From an uncultured Prevotellaceae bacterium (GTDB lineage: Bacteria > Bacteroidota > Bacteroidia > Bacteroidales > Bacteroidaceae): 64,000 bases of DNA. The position numbers and the translations under genes were made by a program. Positions 8,401 through 16,508 of this stretch are shown here, one piece after another; position 1 is the first letter of the stretch; each line of letters begins with the position of its first letter. The stretch lies in assembly GCA_902776665.1 (NCBI GenBank), contig CACYQZ010000005.1, positions 1 to 64,000 of the forward strand, given 5' to 3'. Under the pieces are notes generated by a model, which did no database searches, was not told the origin of the DNA, and worked only from the letters and a program-made list of their open reading frames with translations.

Positions 8401-11400
8401 GGGCGCGATTCCTCTTTCGTAATCGAATAGTAGAGCGGTGCCGACACCTTCGCCTTTTCGGGGAAGAATTTGCCGAGTTCGACCGAAGTCGTGATGCTGT
8501 AGGTCTTGTAGTCGTCTTTCGACCGCGTGGCAACACCCTCTTCCAAGCCGCCGAAGCCCTCGGAAGTGTATCGACCCTGCACATTCACCGTGCCGAGGTC
8601 GGAAAGTTGCATATTCAGGTTGCCCTGCGCCGCCCAACCGCCTTCGTTGTTATACTCTTTCAGGCGCAGTTCGTTGATCCAGATTTCACCCGATTTCGGT
8701 GTTCCGCTGAGGTTTCGCACACCGATAATCATCGTTTTCACCTCGCCAAGCGACGGATTTCCCATAATGCTCATCTTGTTTTGCGGATGGTCGGGGTCGT
8801 ACTCGCTAAACAGGCGGTTGAAGGCGGCCATTCCCTCGGCTTTGGCGCGATTTCGAGCCTTTTTCAGCGTGGTGAAGATGCTGAGCGGCACGTCGAGCAT
8901 ATTTTCCTCGGGCCAGACGGCGCGGCAGTCGTTGGGCGAATAGCGGTCGTAGTGGCCTTCGGGCGTGAGCGTGAGGGGAATTTCGTATTCGTAATAGTTC
9001 GATTTGTAGTCGCTACCGAATCGCACGAACACGGCCAACTGGTTGTTGCCGAGCATCGTCGTGTTTTGCTCGAAGGCATTGGCGTGGACAAACATCTGGA
9101 TGCGTTTGTACTGACGCAGGTCGAGCATCGTGTTGCGATAGACGGCCTTCGACTCGTTGTTGCCGAGGTTGGTGACGGTCATTGCGAGTGCCTGCTCGTT
9201 GTTTTCGACGAGTTGGGGCTGCGAGGGGTCGGTGTCGCGGCGGATTCCGGGCGGTAGCACGTAGTTCACAGGCGTTTTGTCGTTGTTTTCCTCGATATTC
9301 ACTGCGCTGACGGTCATTTTTCCGCCTTGCGAAGCCGCATTGTCGAGGTTCTGCTCATAGACGCGCCACTCGCCGCGCACAAGGTCGAACGTTCCGAAGC
9401 GCATAATGACGGGATGCTGGAATTCGGTGAGGAACATTCGCATAAAGCGAATCGATGTGAAATCGTTGATGCTACCGACGCGGTCGTGATAGTCTTCGAG
9501 CGGAATACGGAACAGATACCACACGATGTGACCGTCTTCACCGTTGCGCAGCGTCTTGGTGTATTCGCGCTTATCGACGATGTGGTTTTGACCCACGACA
9601 AGGTCTTGAGGACGAACCGATATGCGATATTGGTAGTATTTTTCGTATTCGTTGAGCGTGTAGTCTTGGTTGATGTCCTCGACGTCGGGCGTGGTTTTGT
9701 AAGAGGTGTCGTAGCCCTCGGTGCGCGTGTCGTTGTCGGGCGAGTTGCCTTGCGGATTGTTGATGTATTTGTAGCGACGGATGATGTCGGCACGCATATT
9801 GTCGTAGTCGGAACCGCGGAAATAGTGGTAGTTGTCGTTCGCAGGGTCGTTCATAATGCTGTCGAACACGGCGGGCGACACTTTTCCTTGAATCTGCCGC
9901 AAAAAGTCTTGATAAGCCTCGTAACTGCGCTCTTCCTCGTCGTTCAAACCATTCAAACCCACGTCCTGACGGGCTCGACTGCCGCTCGTCGTCGCAAAGG
10001 CGTAGGTGACGGTCGATTGCGTCGGAATCTTACCCCACTGCGTGAACGTGAAGGCGTTGGAACCATCGACGGGCATACCGCTTTCGTAGAATTTCTTGCC
10101 GTCGCGCAGCACGTCCTCGCTCACTTCGCCGAGGTTGATGTAGAAGTCGCCGCCGTATTCGTGGGCGTCGGGCTGCTGGTTGGTGTAAAGGAACGGGTCC
10201 ATCATCCAGAATTCGATGTATCGAATGTTGGCGGCCTCGAAATCGGTGGTTTCGAGTTTGCGCATCATACCGCCCCAGTGCTGTGTCGGATTGTTGAGTT
10301 TACCGTCGGACGCGAGGTCGGGGTTGAAGTTGTACGGACCGCGCTCGTTGGGGTAATAGGCGATGTTGAGAATCGGCAGCGTGGCAGTGGCACCGCTGTA
10401 ACTGCTCTGGTCGCGGTTGGGGAAGAGTTCGTTGGTATAGATTTCGCGAATGTAGTAGTTGGAAAGTTGGTTGAGGTCGCTCTTGATGTGGCTGGGCGTG
10501 AGGCTCGACGAACGGCGCGTGAAGAGCGGGTCGATGGTGTACCACGCCATTTGCGAACGGTTGAAACCGCTCGTGAGGCCTGTTTTGTCGCGACTTTCAG
10601 GGAATTTCGACGGCACGCTCGACAACAGCCACGAGGTCGGTGTGGAAACGTCGATAGTGGACTTCGTATTCTCGAAATCGTCGATATACGAGGCATTGTC
10701 TTGCGTTCCGCGACTCTGACCCGCGATGAGTTGGGCAAATTCACCCGTGAACGAGAGTTGCGACGGCTGCGTCAGGCGCAGGAAGGGGATTTTGTCGAGC
10801 AGATTCGTCAGCCACTGGCTTTCCTTTTTCCAATTCATATTCACACCCCAAAGCGTGTTGTTCAGCGGTTCCGAACCCATATTCACCTTCGTCGTGAGTG
10901 CCTGTTCGGAAAGGTGTTGCAGCGTACCACTCAACTGGAAATCTTTCGAGAAATCGTAGGCCCAGTTCACGCCGAACATCGTTTTTCGCATTTGTCCCCA
11001 GTCGGTGTTGCTTTCGAGCGACACGTTGATGGGCGTTCCAGCGTCGATGATGCTTTGGTTGAGAATCGTCACCTCGCCCGCGCTGTAGTTCACGGTGTAG
11101 TCGCTGCCTTCGCTGAGCGTCACACCGCCTGCCGTCACCACGACCGAGCCTTGCGGCACGTATTGCGCACCGAGCGAAATCACGTTGGCCGAAGTTCCGC
11201 GGAATTGTCCCGTCAGCACGAATTTGTTCTTTTCGGCGATTTGCTTTGCGACGGTCATCGTCGAGTCGTAGAGTTCGGTGAAGGCATATCGCTTCGCTTT
11301 TTCGTCGCTGATTCCCTTGGAAGTCAAGTATTTATAAAGATATTGACCAAAAGGCTCGGCGGCTGGGAAGAAGACGCGACCGTTCGACACGGTGTAGCCC

Positions 11401-13211
11401 TCGACAAAGTCGAATCGACCGTTGGAATGGACTTTCATATTGTTGTCCAAACGGTCGGCACCGAGCACTTTGATGAGCATTTCGTTTTTGATTTGCGGCT
11501 CTGGAATGTAGGTCAGATAGACGCCTGCGGTGTCGCTCTGGAACTTCACATCGAGGCGGAACTTGTCTTTTTCGACGCTCGAAGCGAGGTAATAGACGTT
11601 TTTCATCATCAAGCCCCAGTTGCGTTGATGGGGGTTGTTCGACGTGTTTTTCAAGGCTTTCACGAAAAGCGCCTGCTGCACATCGGTGATGTCCGAGGCG
11701 AACTCACCGACCTGATAGGTCTGACCGCCGTAGGTGTATTCAAAGGCAACGGCGAGCACTTGGTCGGTATGCACCTCCATATTCAGCGAAATGTAGCCCA
11801 ACGCCGTGTTCACCGTGTATTCCGACGGACTGAGCAGGCGTGCGCTTTGCAGTTTTTCGTAGTCGGCACCGCCCACGAAGCGGCTGATGCCGTCGAGCAC
11901 GGTCGAGGTTTGGTCGATGTTTCGGGCGGCGGCGTAGGTCGTCACCATCTGCTGATATTCGGTGTTGGCACCGTTCGACGGCACTTGCACACCCGTCACC
12001 TGCCAGATTCCGTTGATTTTCGCTGGGTTGGTCTCGCCCAAGTCGGTCAGAGCGACGATGTTGCGCGTGTTGGTGGTGGTTCCGGTCTTGTTCGTCACCC
12101 AAATTTCCACGCGATTGATTTTCACGCCCGTCATCAGGTTCGGCAGCGTTTTCATCGCGTCGTCGTAGCGGTCGCGGAAGTATTGCGAGAGGAAGAAGTG
12201 TTGGTTTTCCTCGTAGTCGGCCACATTGATTTCAAAGGGTGTCATCTGCACGCCGCCACGCGACGAAACGCTTTTCGAGGCCGTTTTTTTCTGTGATACG
12301 ACCGTCTGCAGCGACAATTTGCCGAATTGCCAGTCGGTGCGCAGACCAAACAGGCTCGACGCACCGCGCACAAGGCTCGAATTCGACGGGAACGACACGT
12401 AGCCGCCCTCGACGAGTTTGATGATTTCGTCTTCCTTGCCGTCGTACTTCAATTTCATGTTCTGCGTGTCGAAATCGAAGGTCGCGTCGGTGTTGTAGTT
12501 CAAGTTCAGATTGACCTTGTCGCCGACTTTTCCCGTGACGTTCAAGTTGATTTTTTCGTCGAAATCCATCGTTGTCGTCTTACGGTTGCGGACGGGCAGC
12601 GATGGGTTGTCGATGTTTTTCATCGTCACGCCGAATTTCAGTTCTGCCGTGCCTCGCGTCGTCACGCGCACACCGCCCGGACCGAAGATTTTCTCCGCCG
12701 GACCGAGGTCGAAGTGCATATCGGTGAAGTCGAATTTCTCCTTGCCTTTCGTCTGATAGATTTCGTCGTTTTTCGTGCGGAAAAACTTGCGAAGTTGCTG
12801 TTTCGTGCTCCAGTCGAGATATTCCGAAGGCGTCATCATAATCGGTGCGGCAATCCATTGGTTGCCGATTTTCGAGCCGATGACGTAGCGGTCGAGCGTG
12901 TCGTTGTACTCCACCTGCTGCTTCATATTCTCAGGACGCTTCAGGTCGGCGGGATTCTGGTTGAGGTCGTCGTAGGTGATGGGCGTGGTGCGCTGAATTT
13001 TCCAGCGCGTGTTCAGCAGCGAGTCGGGAATCTCCTCATCATCGTCGATGATGGGCTGTTCGGCAACATTCGCCGTTTTCTTGTTGTCTTTCGAGGCGTT
13101 TCCAGTCGTTTTCGAGCCTTGATTGGCGCCATTCGTCTGGGCAAAAGCAGTGCTGCCGACCATCAAAATGGCCAGCACCATCAATCCTTTGATCCATCGC
13201 CTAAATTCCAT
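5433..13211 (-). CDS. sprA: Type IX secretion system outer-membrane translocon SprA/Sov
   Basis: A 2592-residue protein, the size expected for SprA (Sov in Porphyromonas), the very large beta-barrel pore through which T9SS cargo leaves the cell. The signal peptide is MEFRRWIKGLMVLAILMVGS, cleaved after TAFA. The long mature region is rich in alternating beta-strand sequence and aromatic residues, ends in the barrel-like KISLTR, and includes family-like segments such as EKIFGPGGVRVTTRGTAELK near residue 180. A lysine/glutamate/alanine-rich stretch (KSQLDKEKKDREKARAEARK) near residue 1900 looks like a charged loop. It sits between ruvA and dacB, the usual Bacteroidetes order for ruvA. Long open frames on the opposite strand are shadows. 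At least one gene here (35102-35605) may encode a cargo-like tail. Confidence 0.95.
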   Translation of the reverse strand: MEFRRWIKGLMVLAILMVGSTAFAQTNGANQGSKTTGNASKDNKKTANVAEQPIIDDDEEIPDSLLNTRWKIQRTTPITYDDLNQNPADLKRPENMKQQVEYNDTLDRYVIGSKIGNQWIAAPIMMTPSEYLDWSTKQQLRKFFRTKNDEIYQTKGKEKFDFTDMHFDLGPAEKIFGPGGVRVTTRGTAELKFGVTMKNIDNPSLPVRNRKTTTMDFDEKINLNVTGKVGDKVNLNLNYNTDATFDFDTQNMKLKYDGKEDEIIKLVEGGYVSFPSNSSLVRGASSLFGLRTDWQFGKLSLQTVVSQKKTASKSVSSRGGVQMTPFEINVADYEENQHFFLSQYFRDRYDDAMKTLPNLMTGVKINRVEIWVTNKTGTTTNTRNIVALTDLGETNPAKINGIWQVTGVQVPSNGANTEYQQMVTTYAAARNIDQTSTVLDGISRFVGGADYEKLQSARLLSPSEYTVNTALGYISLNMEVHTDQVLAVAFEYTYGGQTYQVGEFASDITDVQQALFVKALKNTSNNPHQRNWGLMMKNVYYLASSVEKDKFRLDVKFQSDTAGVYLTYIPEPQIKNEMLIKVLGADRLDNNMKVHSNGRFDFVEGYTVSNGRVFFPAAEPFGQYLYKYLTSKGISDEKAKRYAFTELYDSTMTVAKQIAEKNKFVLTGQFRGTSANVISLGAQYVPQGSVVVTAGGVTLSEGSDYTVNYSAGEVTILNQSIIDAGTPINVSLESNTDWGQMRKTMFGVNWAYDFSKDFQLSGTLQHLSEQALTTKVNMGSEPLNNTLWGVNMNWKKESQWLTNLLDKIPFLRLTQPSQLSFTGEFAQLIAGQSRGTQDNASYIDDFENTKSTIDVSTPTSWLLSSVPSKFPESRDKTGLTSGFNRSQMAWYTIDPLFTRRSSSLTPSHIKSDLNQLSNYYIREIYTNELFPNRDQSSYSGATATLPILNIAYYPNERGPYNFNPDLASDGKLNNPTQHWGGMMRKLETTDFEAANIRYIEFWMMDPFLYTNQQPDAHEYGGDFYINLGEVSEDVLRDGKKFYESGMPVDGSNAFTFTQWGKIPTQSTVTYAFATTSGSRARQDVGLNGLNDEEERSYEAYQDFLRQIQGKVSPAVFDSIMNDPANDNYHYFRGSDYDNMRADIIRRYKYINNPQGNSPDNDTRTEGYDTSYKTTPDVEDINQDYTLNEYEKYYQYRISVRPQDLVVGQNHIVDKREYTKTLRNGEDGHIVWYLFRIPLEDYHDRVGSINDFTSIRFMRMFLTEFQHPVIMRFGTFDLVRGEWRVYEQNLDNAASQGGKMTVSAVNIEENNDKTPVNYVLPPGIRRDTDPSQPQLVENNEQALAMTVTNLGNNESKAVYRNTMLDLRQYKRIQMFVHANAFEQNTTMLGNNQLAVFVRFGSDYKSNYYEYEIPLTLTPEGHYDRYSPNDCRAVWPEENMLDVPLSIFTTLKKARNRAKAEGMAAFNRLFSEYDPDHPQNKMSIMGNPSLGEVKTMIIGVRNLSGTPKSGEIWINELRLKEYNNEGGWAAQGNLNMQLSDLGTVNVQGRYTSEGFGGLEEGVATRSKDDYKTYSITTSVELGKFFPEKAKVSAPLYYSITKEESRPKYNPLDTDMRLDDALDAAADQHERDSIESIAVTRTTNRNFSLSNVRVGIQNKRHPTPIDPANFSFHYSHSYRHTSGETTIYEDEHNWRGGMNYSWTPVFKPLEPFKNIKSKSKWYEILKRFGLNWLPQSVAFNTEILRNYYELQERDMEDLGGSKLDPTFSEQFLWNRDFSIRWDLTKNLHMNFQSATHAEIEEPYTIINKDLYPDRYEVWKDSVKTSLRNFGTPLDYNQSFQATYQLPLNLIPIFDWVNGDVSFNSSYRWVRGTDLEDGTSLGNIISNDRTLNLNGSFSLDRLYNQIPFLKKTNDRFSKEKSKSQLDKEKKDREKARAEARKKKEEEEKARAEAIAAGRDPDADKKAEEQKKALPKNSKGFEKELMLLPDSAISVAHGKKTKRFRLTAKTENGKAYPVKFKKIDDNNIKVWMPKSVAKQMKADEIAMKKAVRDSLRNLHPEMPDSLFEPLVAQNIQAIPASSPTKIKLSLMPKEPLDDKGWYKTTQSVARFLMMVRNVSLSYRNQYSMALPGFMPTVGKAFGQTRTGGILAPGLDFAFGFSGDSYLEKARENDWLLMNDSIATPATTNRTEDLQIRATLEPFRNFKIDLNASRMLTRAKSIQYMYVGNPTTQSGTFTMTTISIGSAFESSGNANNGYHSKTFEKFVASLDGYRDRVEAQYQGTIYPQGTPLAGQSFNPENGAVNKYSADVMVPAFLSAYTSMGGDGLDIFPALSRLLPNWTVRYSGLGKLPWFRDHFKSVNINHSYKSIYAVGAYSSYSTFMEMMNPNPLSNGVDGMLGFVTDATTGMPIPSSMYNVSTVSINESFSPLLGVDVTLQNNMTVGVEYRSTRVLNLSMTSVQLNEATSGDWVVKWGYKINDFKLFGGRNHRAVKGKKNQDQETTSPRGKTSTNNALNLRLDVSYRNQANITRDIASLTSSASSGNKAFKLSFIADYTLSKLLTMSFYFDRQTNTPLLSSSSYPTTTQDFGLSMKISLTR

Positions 13212-13244
13212 AACTCCTCAACTCCTTACTCCCCAACTCCTCTA
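13212..13244. repeat. GGAGTTR-type short repeat between ruvA and sprA
   Basis: On the minus strand GGAGTTGG, GGAGTAA, GGAGTTGA and GGAGTTATGG follow the ruvA stop after 5 nt and reach the sprA start. The same motif recurs inside the DUF6850 gene at 24623-24656. Confidence 0.75.
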
Positions 13245-13859
13245 TTTAATCATCTTCAACGCCAACTTAATCACCTGTTCCACAGGCAATTCGGGCTGTT
13301 CGGTCAGAATCTGCGACACCACCTTCGCACTCGGCGCCGGCGGGAATCCGAGCATCGAGAGTGCCTGCACTGCCTCGTCGCGCACAGGACTCGCCACGGC
13401 CATCGCCGCCGTCGAGCCACCAGCGTGCAGTTCCTCGGCAATGCCGCTCGTCATCACCTTGTCGCGCAAATCGACGATGATGCGCTGCGCCGTCTTCAGT
13501 CCGATGCCTTTCACGCCTTTCAGCACGCGCTCGTCGCCGTTGGCAATCACGTTGCACAGCTCTTTCGGCGACAGGCTCGACAGAATCATCCGCGCCGTGT
13601 TCGCACCCACGCCCGAAACGGTGACGAGCAGTCGGTAGAGTTCGCGCTCCTGCTTCGTTGCGAAACCGTAGAGCGTGAACGAATCGTCGCGTCCGCCCGT
13701 CACAAGCGCCTCGTGAACGTAGAGTTTCGCGTCTTTTTTGCCTTGAATGGCACTGTAAGTATTGAGCGAAATTTGCAGCGCATACCCCACCCCGACTGCC
13801 TCCACGACAGCCAGCGCAGGCGTCAGCTCCGTCAGCTCGCCCTTGATATATTCTATCAT
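13242..13859 (-). CDS. ruvA: Holliday junction branch migration protein RuvA
   Basis: A 205-residue cytoplasmic protein that binds four-way DNA junctions and loads the RuvB motor. The N-terminal OB-fold begins [20 protein letters not shown] and includes [18 protein letters not shown]. The helix-hairpin-helix region follows ([16 protein letters not shown] and [20 protein letters not shown]), then a flexible linker and the C-terminal RuvB-binding domain ([20 protein letters not shown]). Length and order of domains are normal. It is first in a ruvA-sprA-dacB run and is separated from sprA only by a short repeat. Confidence 0.95.
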   Translation of the reverse strand: MIEYIKGELTELTPALAVVEAVGVGYALQISLNTYSAIQGKKDAKLYVHEALVTGGRDDSFTLYGFATKQERELYRLLVTVSGVGANTARMILSSLSPKELCNVIANGDERVLKGVKGIGLKTAQRIIVDLRDKVMTSGIAEELHAGGSTAAMAVASPVRDEAVQALSMLGFPPAPSAKVVSQILTEQPELPVEQVIKLALKMIK

Positions 13860-13922
13860 AACAACAAAAATTTAGGCCGCTATCGATGCACGGCAGTTTG
13901 TATATACACGCTACAATAACGG

Positions 13923-13930
13923 CAAAAGTC
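13923..13930 (-). promoter_or_regulatory. Weak -7 candidate for ruvA-sprA-dacB
   Basis: GACTTTTG on the minus strand matches TAnnTTTG in seven of eight positions counting the free ones, with TTTG 22 nt upstream. It lies about 65 nt before the ruvA ATG. Confidence 0.35.
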
Positions 13931-13953
13931 GCGATTTTATTGCATTTTTGCAC

Positions 13954-13997
13954 AAAAAAAGAAAGGAAGCGAAAAGGCACACAGCCCTTTCACTTCC
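13954..13997 (-). terminator. Rho-independent terminator after the beta-barrel gene
   Basis: On the minus strand GGAAGTGAAAGG pairs with CCTTTTCGCTTCC around a short loop and is followed by TTTCTTTTTTT. It ends transcription from 14027-14653. Confidence 0.85.
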
Positions 13998-14026
13998 CTT
14001 TTACTCTTCTTTTTATCCCTAAAATC

Positions 14027-14653
14027 TTAGAAATTCACACCGAAGTTCACGAAGAACGCATTCGTGTGAACAGCGTCGTCGCTCTTGCTGATGTCGGTGA
14101 CACCAAACTGGTAGCCGGCTTCGAGATAGAGGTTTTCGTACTCAGCACCGCAACCCAGTTTGAAGCCCATGTTGGCACGCTTCAGATGGTCGAAAGTGCT
14201 GTCTTCGACGGTGTTAGTTTCTGCGCCTAAACTCGGATGCTTGAACTTTCCGCTCACGGCATACGAGAACACCGGGCCGAGGAAAGGCAGAATGGCGATG
14301 TCGTCGCCAGCCTTCAGACCATACTTCACCAAGAGGGGGATTTCCAGATTGTTGTAGCTCATCTTGAACTTGTCTTTCTTGGCACCGCGCTCCGTGTAGT
14401 ACAGACCGCTCTCCAAGAACACGGGAGCCGTGTGGGAAAGGCGCAAACCAATCACTCCTGCCAGCGTCATGCCGACCTTGCTGTTCAAGTCTTTCACGAC
14501 AATGTTATCACCACTCAAATTGGCTGCCGTCAGACCGATGCGAACACCATAATAAACATTCTCCTCGTCGAGCGAGAAGCCACCACTGCTAAACTGTGCA
14601 AACGAAGGCATCGAAAGTGCCATCGCTACGATTGCTACTAAAAATTTCTTCAT
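14027..14653 (-). CDS. Outer-membrane beta-barrel protein (PorT/OMP_b-brl type)
   Basis: A 208-residue protein with signal peptide MKKFLVAIVAMALSMPSFAQ. The mature part shows repeated glycine- and aromatic-rich strands (VYYGVRIGLTAANLSGDN, GVIGLRLSHTAPVFLESGLY, LGCGAEYENLYLEAGYQFG) and ends in FVNFGVNF, a typical terminal barrel strand. This is the small eight-strand porin-like family often labelled PorT-like or outer membrane beta-barrel. PorT itself is a T9SS component, but the sequence alone does not show that this is the orthologue. It follows the SemiSWEET gene with a short repeat between them and has a strong terminator. Confidence 0.8.
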   Translation of the reverse strand: MKKFLVAIVAMALSMPSFAQFSSGGFSLDEENVYYGVRIGLTAANLSGDNIVVKDLNSKVGMTLAGVIGLRLSHTAPVFLESGLYYTERGAKKDKFKMSYNNLEIPLLVKYGLKAGDDIAILPFLGPVFSYAVSGKFKHPSLGAETNTVEDSTFDHLKRANMGFKLGCGAEYENLYLEAGYQFGVTDISKSDDAVHTNAFFVNFGVNF

Positions 14654-14685
14654 AATCGTTCTTTTTTATAGTTAATAAATAATGT

Positions 14686-14719
14686 ATCCACACTTCACAC
14701 TCCACACTTCACGAATCAC
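14686..14719. repeat. GTGTGGA-type repeat spanning the SemiSWEET stop codon
   Basis: On the minus strand TGATTCGTGAAGTGTGGAG continues TGTGAAGTGTGG. The in-frame TGA stop (14709-14711) is part of the repeat. Nearly the same sequence spans the asnS stop at 40414-40451. Confidence 0.8.
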
Positions 14720-15005
14720 GTTTCTTCTTAAAATAATCATTATAGATTTTGATGCCGAACACGATGCAACTACACGTCGTCGTCACCAGATTCGTCAGAA
14801 ACAGCGACCACAGCACGTCGGGCTTGTGCAGAATGCCCTGCAACATGAAGCAAAAGCCACCAATGGCCATCATCAAAAAAGTCGGCAGGGCGATGTCGTC
14901 GGTCTTGCGCGTCCGAATCGTCCGCACTGCTTGCGGCAGATAGCCCAAAATCATTCCGATGCTCGCCACCCATCCACACACTTCATAAAAGATTCCTTGT
15001 TCCAT
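14709..15005 (-). CDS. SemiSWEET-type sugar transporter (PQ-loop)
   Basis: A 98-residue inner-membrane protein with three predicted helices. It carries the PQ-loop signature GMILGYLPQAVRTIRTRKTD in helix 1, a second helix LPTFLMMAIGGFCFMLQGIL and a third LWSLFLTNLVTTTCSCIVFG. SemiSWEETs act as dimers moving small sugars by facilitated diffusion; the substrate here is unknown. The frame extends 18 codons upstream to 15059, but the promoter at 15028-15035 lies inside that extension, so MEQGIFYEV at 15005 is the true start. Confidence 0.88.
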   Translation of the reverse strand: MEQGIFYEVCGWVASIGMILGYLPQAVRTIRTRKTDDIALPTFLMMAIGGFCFMLQGILHKPDVLWSLFLTNLVTTTCSCIVFGIKIYNDYFKKKRDS

Positions 15006-15027
15006 TTTTTTCGTTGTTTTCGAGCGC

Positions 15028-15035
15028 AAAGGTAG
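15028..15035 (-). promoter_or_regulatory. -7 element of the SemiSWEET gene
   Basis: TACCTTTG on the minus strand, predicted start near 15024 and a leader of about 20 nt. It is back to back with the tRNA promoter. Confidence 0.7.
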
Positions 15036-15083
15036 TGATTTGTTTCCAAATATGGCCATTCATTGCAAAAAAATTAAAAAAAA

Positions 15084-15115
15084 TTTGCATAATTGCCAAA
15101 AACATCGTAATTTTG
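15084..15115 (+). promoter_or_regulatory. Promoter of the tRNA-Leu/tRNA-Val pair
   Basis: TTTG (15084-15087), 20 nt, TAATTTTG (15108-15115). Transcription should start near 15119, 20 nt before tRNA-Leu. Confidence 0.8.
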
Positions 15116-15138
15116 CAGCCGCAAACCGAAAAAGGTAT

Positions 15139-15220
15139 GCGCTTGTGGCGGAATTGGCAGACGCGCCAGACTTAGGATCTGGTGTCTCACGACGTGAAGG
15201 TTCGAGTCCTTTCAGGCGCA
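15139..15220 (+). tRNA. tRNA-Leu (anticodon TAG)
   Basis: The acceptor arm GCGCTTG pairs with CAGGCGC. The anticodon stem CCAGA/TCTGG encloses CTTAGGA, giving TAG. It has a type II variable arm and the T loop GTTCGAGTC. The discriminator is A and CCA is not encoded. Confidence 0.95.
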
Positions 15221-15253
15221 CAAGTCACGCAACAAGAGCGGTTTCCGCGAAAA

Positions 15254-15327
15254 GTCGGCATAGCTCAGCTGGTTAGAGTATCACCTTGACATGGTGGGGG
15301 TCCTTGGTTCGAGTCCAAGTGTCGACA
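15254..15327 (+). tRNA. tRNA-Val (anticodon GAC)
   Basis: The acceptor GTCGGCA pairs with TGTCGAC, with one G-T pair. The anticodon loop TTGACAT gives GAC. T arm CTTGG/CCAAG with GTTCGAGTC. No encoded CCA. It lies 33 nt after tRNA-Leu and is probably cotranscribed with it. Confidence 0.93.
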
Positions 15328-15332
15328 CAAAG

Positions 15333-15368
15333 ATAAGTGGCTGAATTTCAGTCACTTATTGTTTTTTT
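15333..15368 (+). terminator. Terminator of the tRNA operon
   Basis: ATAAGTGGCTGAA pairs with TTCAGTCACTTAT, followed by TGTTTTTTT. Confidence 0.9.
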
Positions 15369-15389
15369 AAATTTAAATCTGAACGAATC

Positions 15390-16508
15390 ATGAGATATTT
15401 ATGGTCTTTTTTCTGCCTGCTGACGGCAGTGGCACAAGCCCAAACGGAGGTTTTGGCCGATGAATTCATCTACGACGATGCGCCGTTTCCCTCGTGTCAC
15501 GCCTCGACCATCGTTGAACTGCGCAACGGCGACCTGCTCGCAGCGTGGTTTGGCGGCAGTTACGAGGGCGCAACCGACGTCGGCATTTGGACCGCCCGCA
15601 AATTCCACGGTGCAACGCGCTGGACGAACCCACGCGAAGTGGCGACGCCGCAAGGTCGAGGCGCGTGCTACAACCCCGTGCTGTTTCAAATGCCCGACAG
15701 CGAGGTGCTGCTTTTCTATAAAATCGGAAAATTTGTGCAGGATTGGTCGGGCTGGCTCGTCCGCTCTCGCGACGACGGACAAACTTGGTCGTCGCCCGAG
15801 CGACTTCCCGACAGCTTCCTCGGACCGGTGAAAAACAAGCCGGAAATCGTTGGAAGAATCGCAAAAAATCAAAAAATGGTCGGAAAAACTCAACATTCCA
15901 TCCTTCTCTGCCCTTCGAGCACCGAAAAAGACGGCTGGAAGATTCATTTCGAGCAATTTCTTTTAGACGATGACGGACGATTCCCTTCGATGGAAAAATT
16001 GGCGTCGAACGCCTTGAAAACCGCTCCCATCGACGCGGCGCAGGCCGAAAAAACTTTTGAAAAGGGCACGCTTTCGCCCATCGGTTGCATCCAACCCTCG
16101 ATTCTGAGGCTGAAAGATGGTCGGTTGCAGGTGCTTTGCCGCACGCAAAACGCTCGTTTGGCCACGTCGTTTAGCGAAAATGGTGGAAAATCGTGGAGCA
16201 AAGTGACGCTGACCTACCTGCCCAACAACAATTCCGGCACCGATGCCGTGACGCTGCGCGACGGTCGCCACGTGCTCGTCTATAACCCCGTGGCCACGCC
16301 CGAGGGCGAAAATGGCGGAAAACGCTCGCCCCTGTCGGTGGCTGTCAGCAGCGACGGAAAAAACTGGCGCGACATCCTCACCCTCGAAAACGACGACAAG
16401 GGCGAATATTCCTATCCCGCCGTTGTCGAGGGCCGCGACGGCACCATCCACATCACCTACACGTGGCGACGCTCACGCATCAAACACGTGCAAATAAAAC
16501 TGCGTTAG
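15390..16508 (+). CDS. Secreted sialidase-like BNR-repeat protein
   Basis: A 372-residue exported protein (signal peptide MRYLWSFFCLLTAVAQAQ). It resembles the BNR_2/sialidase superfamily of six-bladed propellers: CHASTIVELRNGDLLAAWFG with an arginine-poor start, then Asp-box-like motifs SRDDGQTWSS, SENGGKSWSK and SSDGKNWRD. Bacteroidales members often sit with glycan-degrading enzymes. Whether this one cleaves sialic acid is uncertain, because the arginine triad of true sialidases cannot be confirmed by eye. It follows the tRNA terminator closely with no clear -7 element. Its stop codon overlaps the stop of the convergent DUF2490 gene in the four bases TTAG. Confidence 0.75.
   Translation: MRYLWSFFCLLTAVAQAQTEVLADEFIYDDAPFPSCHASTIVELRNGDLLAAWFGGSYEGATDVGIWTARKFHGATRWTNPREVATPQGRGACYNPVLFQMPDSEVLLFYKIGKFVQDWSGWLVRSRDDGQTWSSPERLPDSFLGPVKNKPEIVGRIAKNQKMVGKTQHSILLCPSSTEKDGWKIHFEQFLLDDDGRFPSMEKLASNALKTAPIDAAQAEKTFEKGTLSPIGCIQPSILRLKDGRLQVLCRTQNARLATSFSENGGKSWSKVTLTYLPNNNSGTDAVTLRDGRHVLVYNPVATPEGENGGKRSPLSVAVSSDGKNWRDILTLENDDKGEYSYPAVVEGRDGTIHITYTWRRSRIKHVQIKLR

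Noticed and set aside
5730-13919. Long plus-strand open frames opposite sprA and ruvA (411, 749, 989 and 530 codons)
   Set aside because: They lie antisense to a clear SprA and RuvA, have arginine/histidine/valine-heavy composition typical of a reversed frame, and show no domain, signal peptide or promoter.
15139-16508. tRNA-Leu/Val followed by a sialidase-like gene considered as an integrated island
   Set aside because: There is no integrase, no repeated tRNA end and no change in base use; the tRNA terminator and next gene look like ordinary chromosome.
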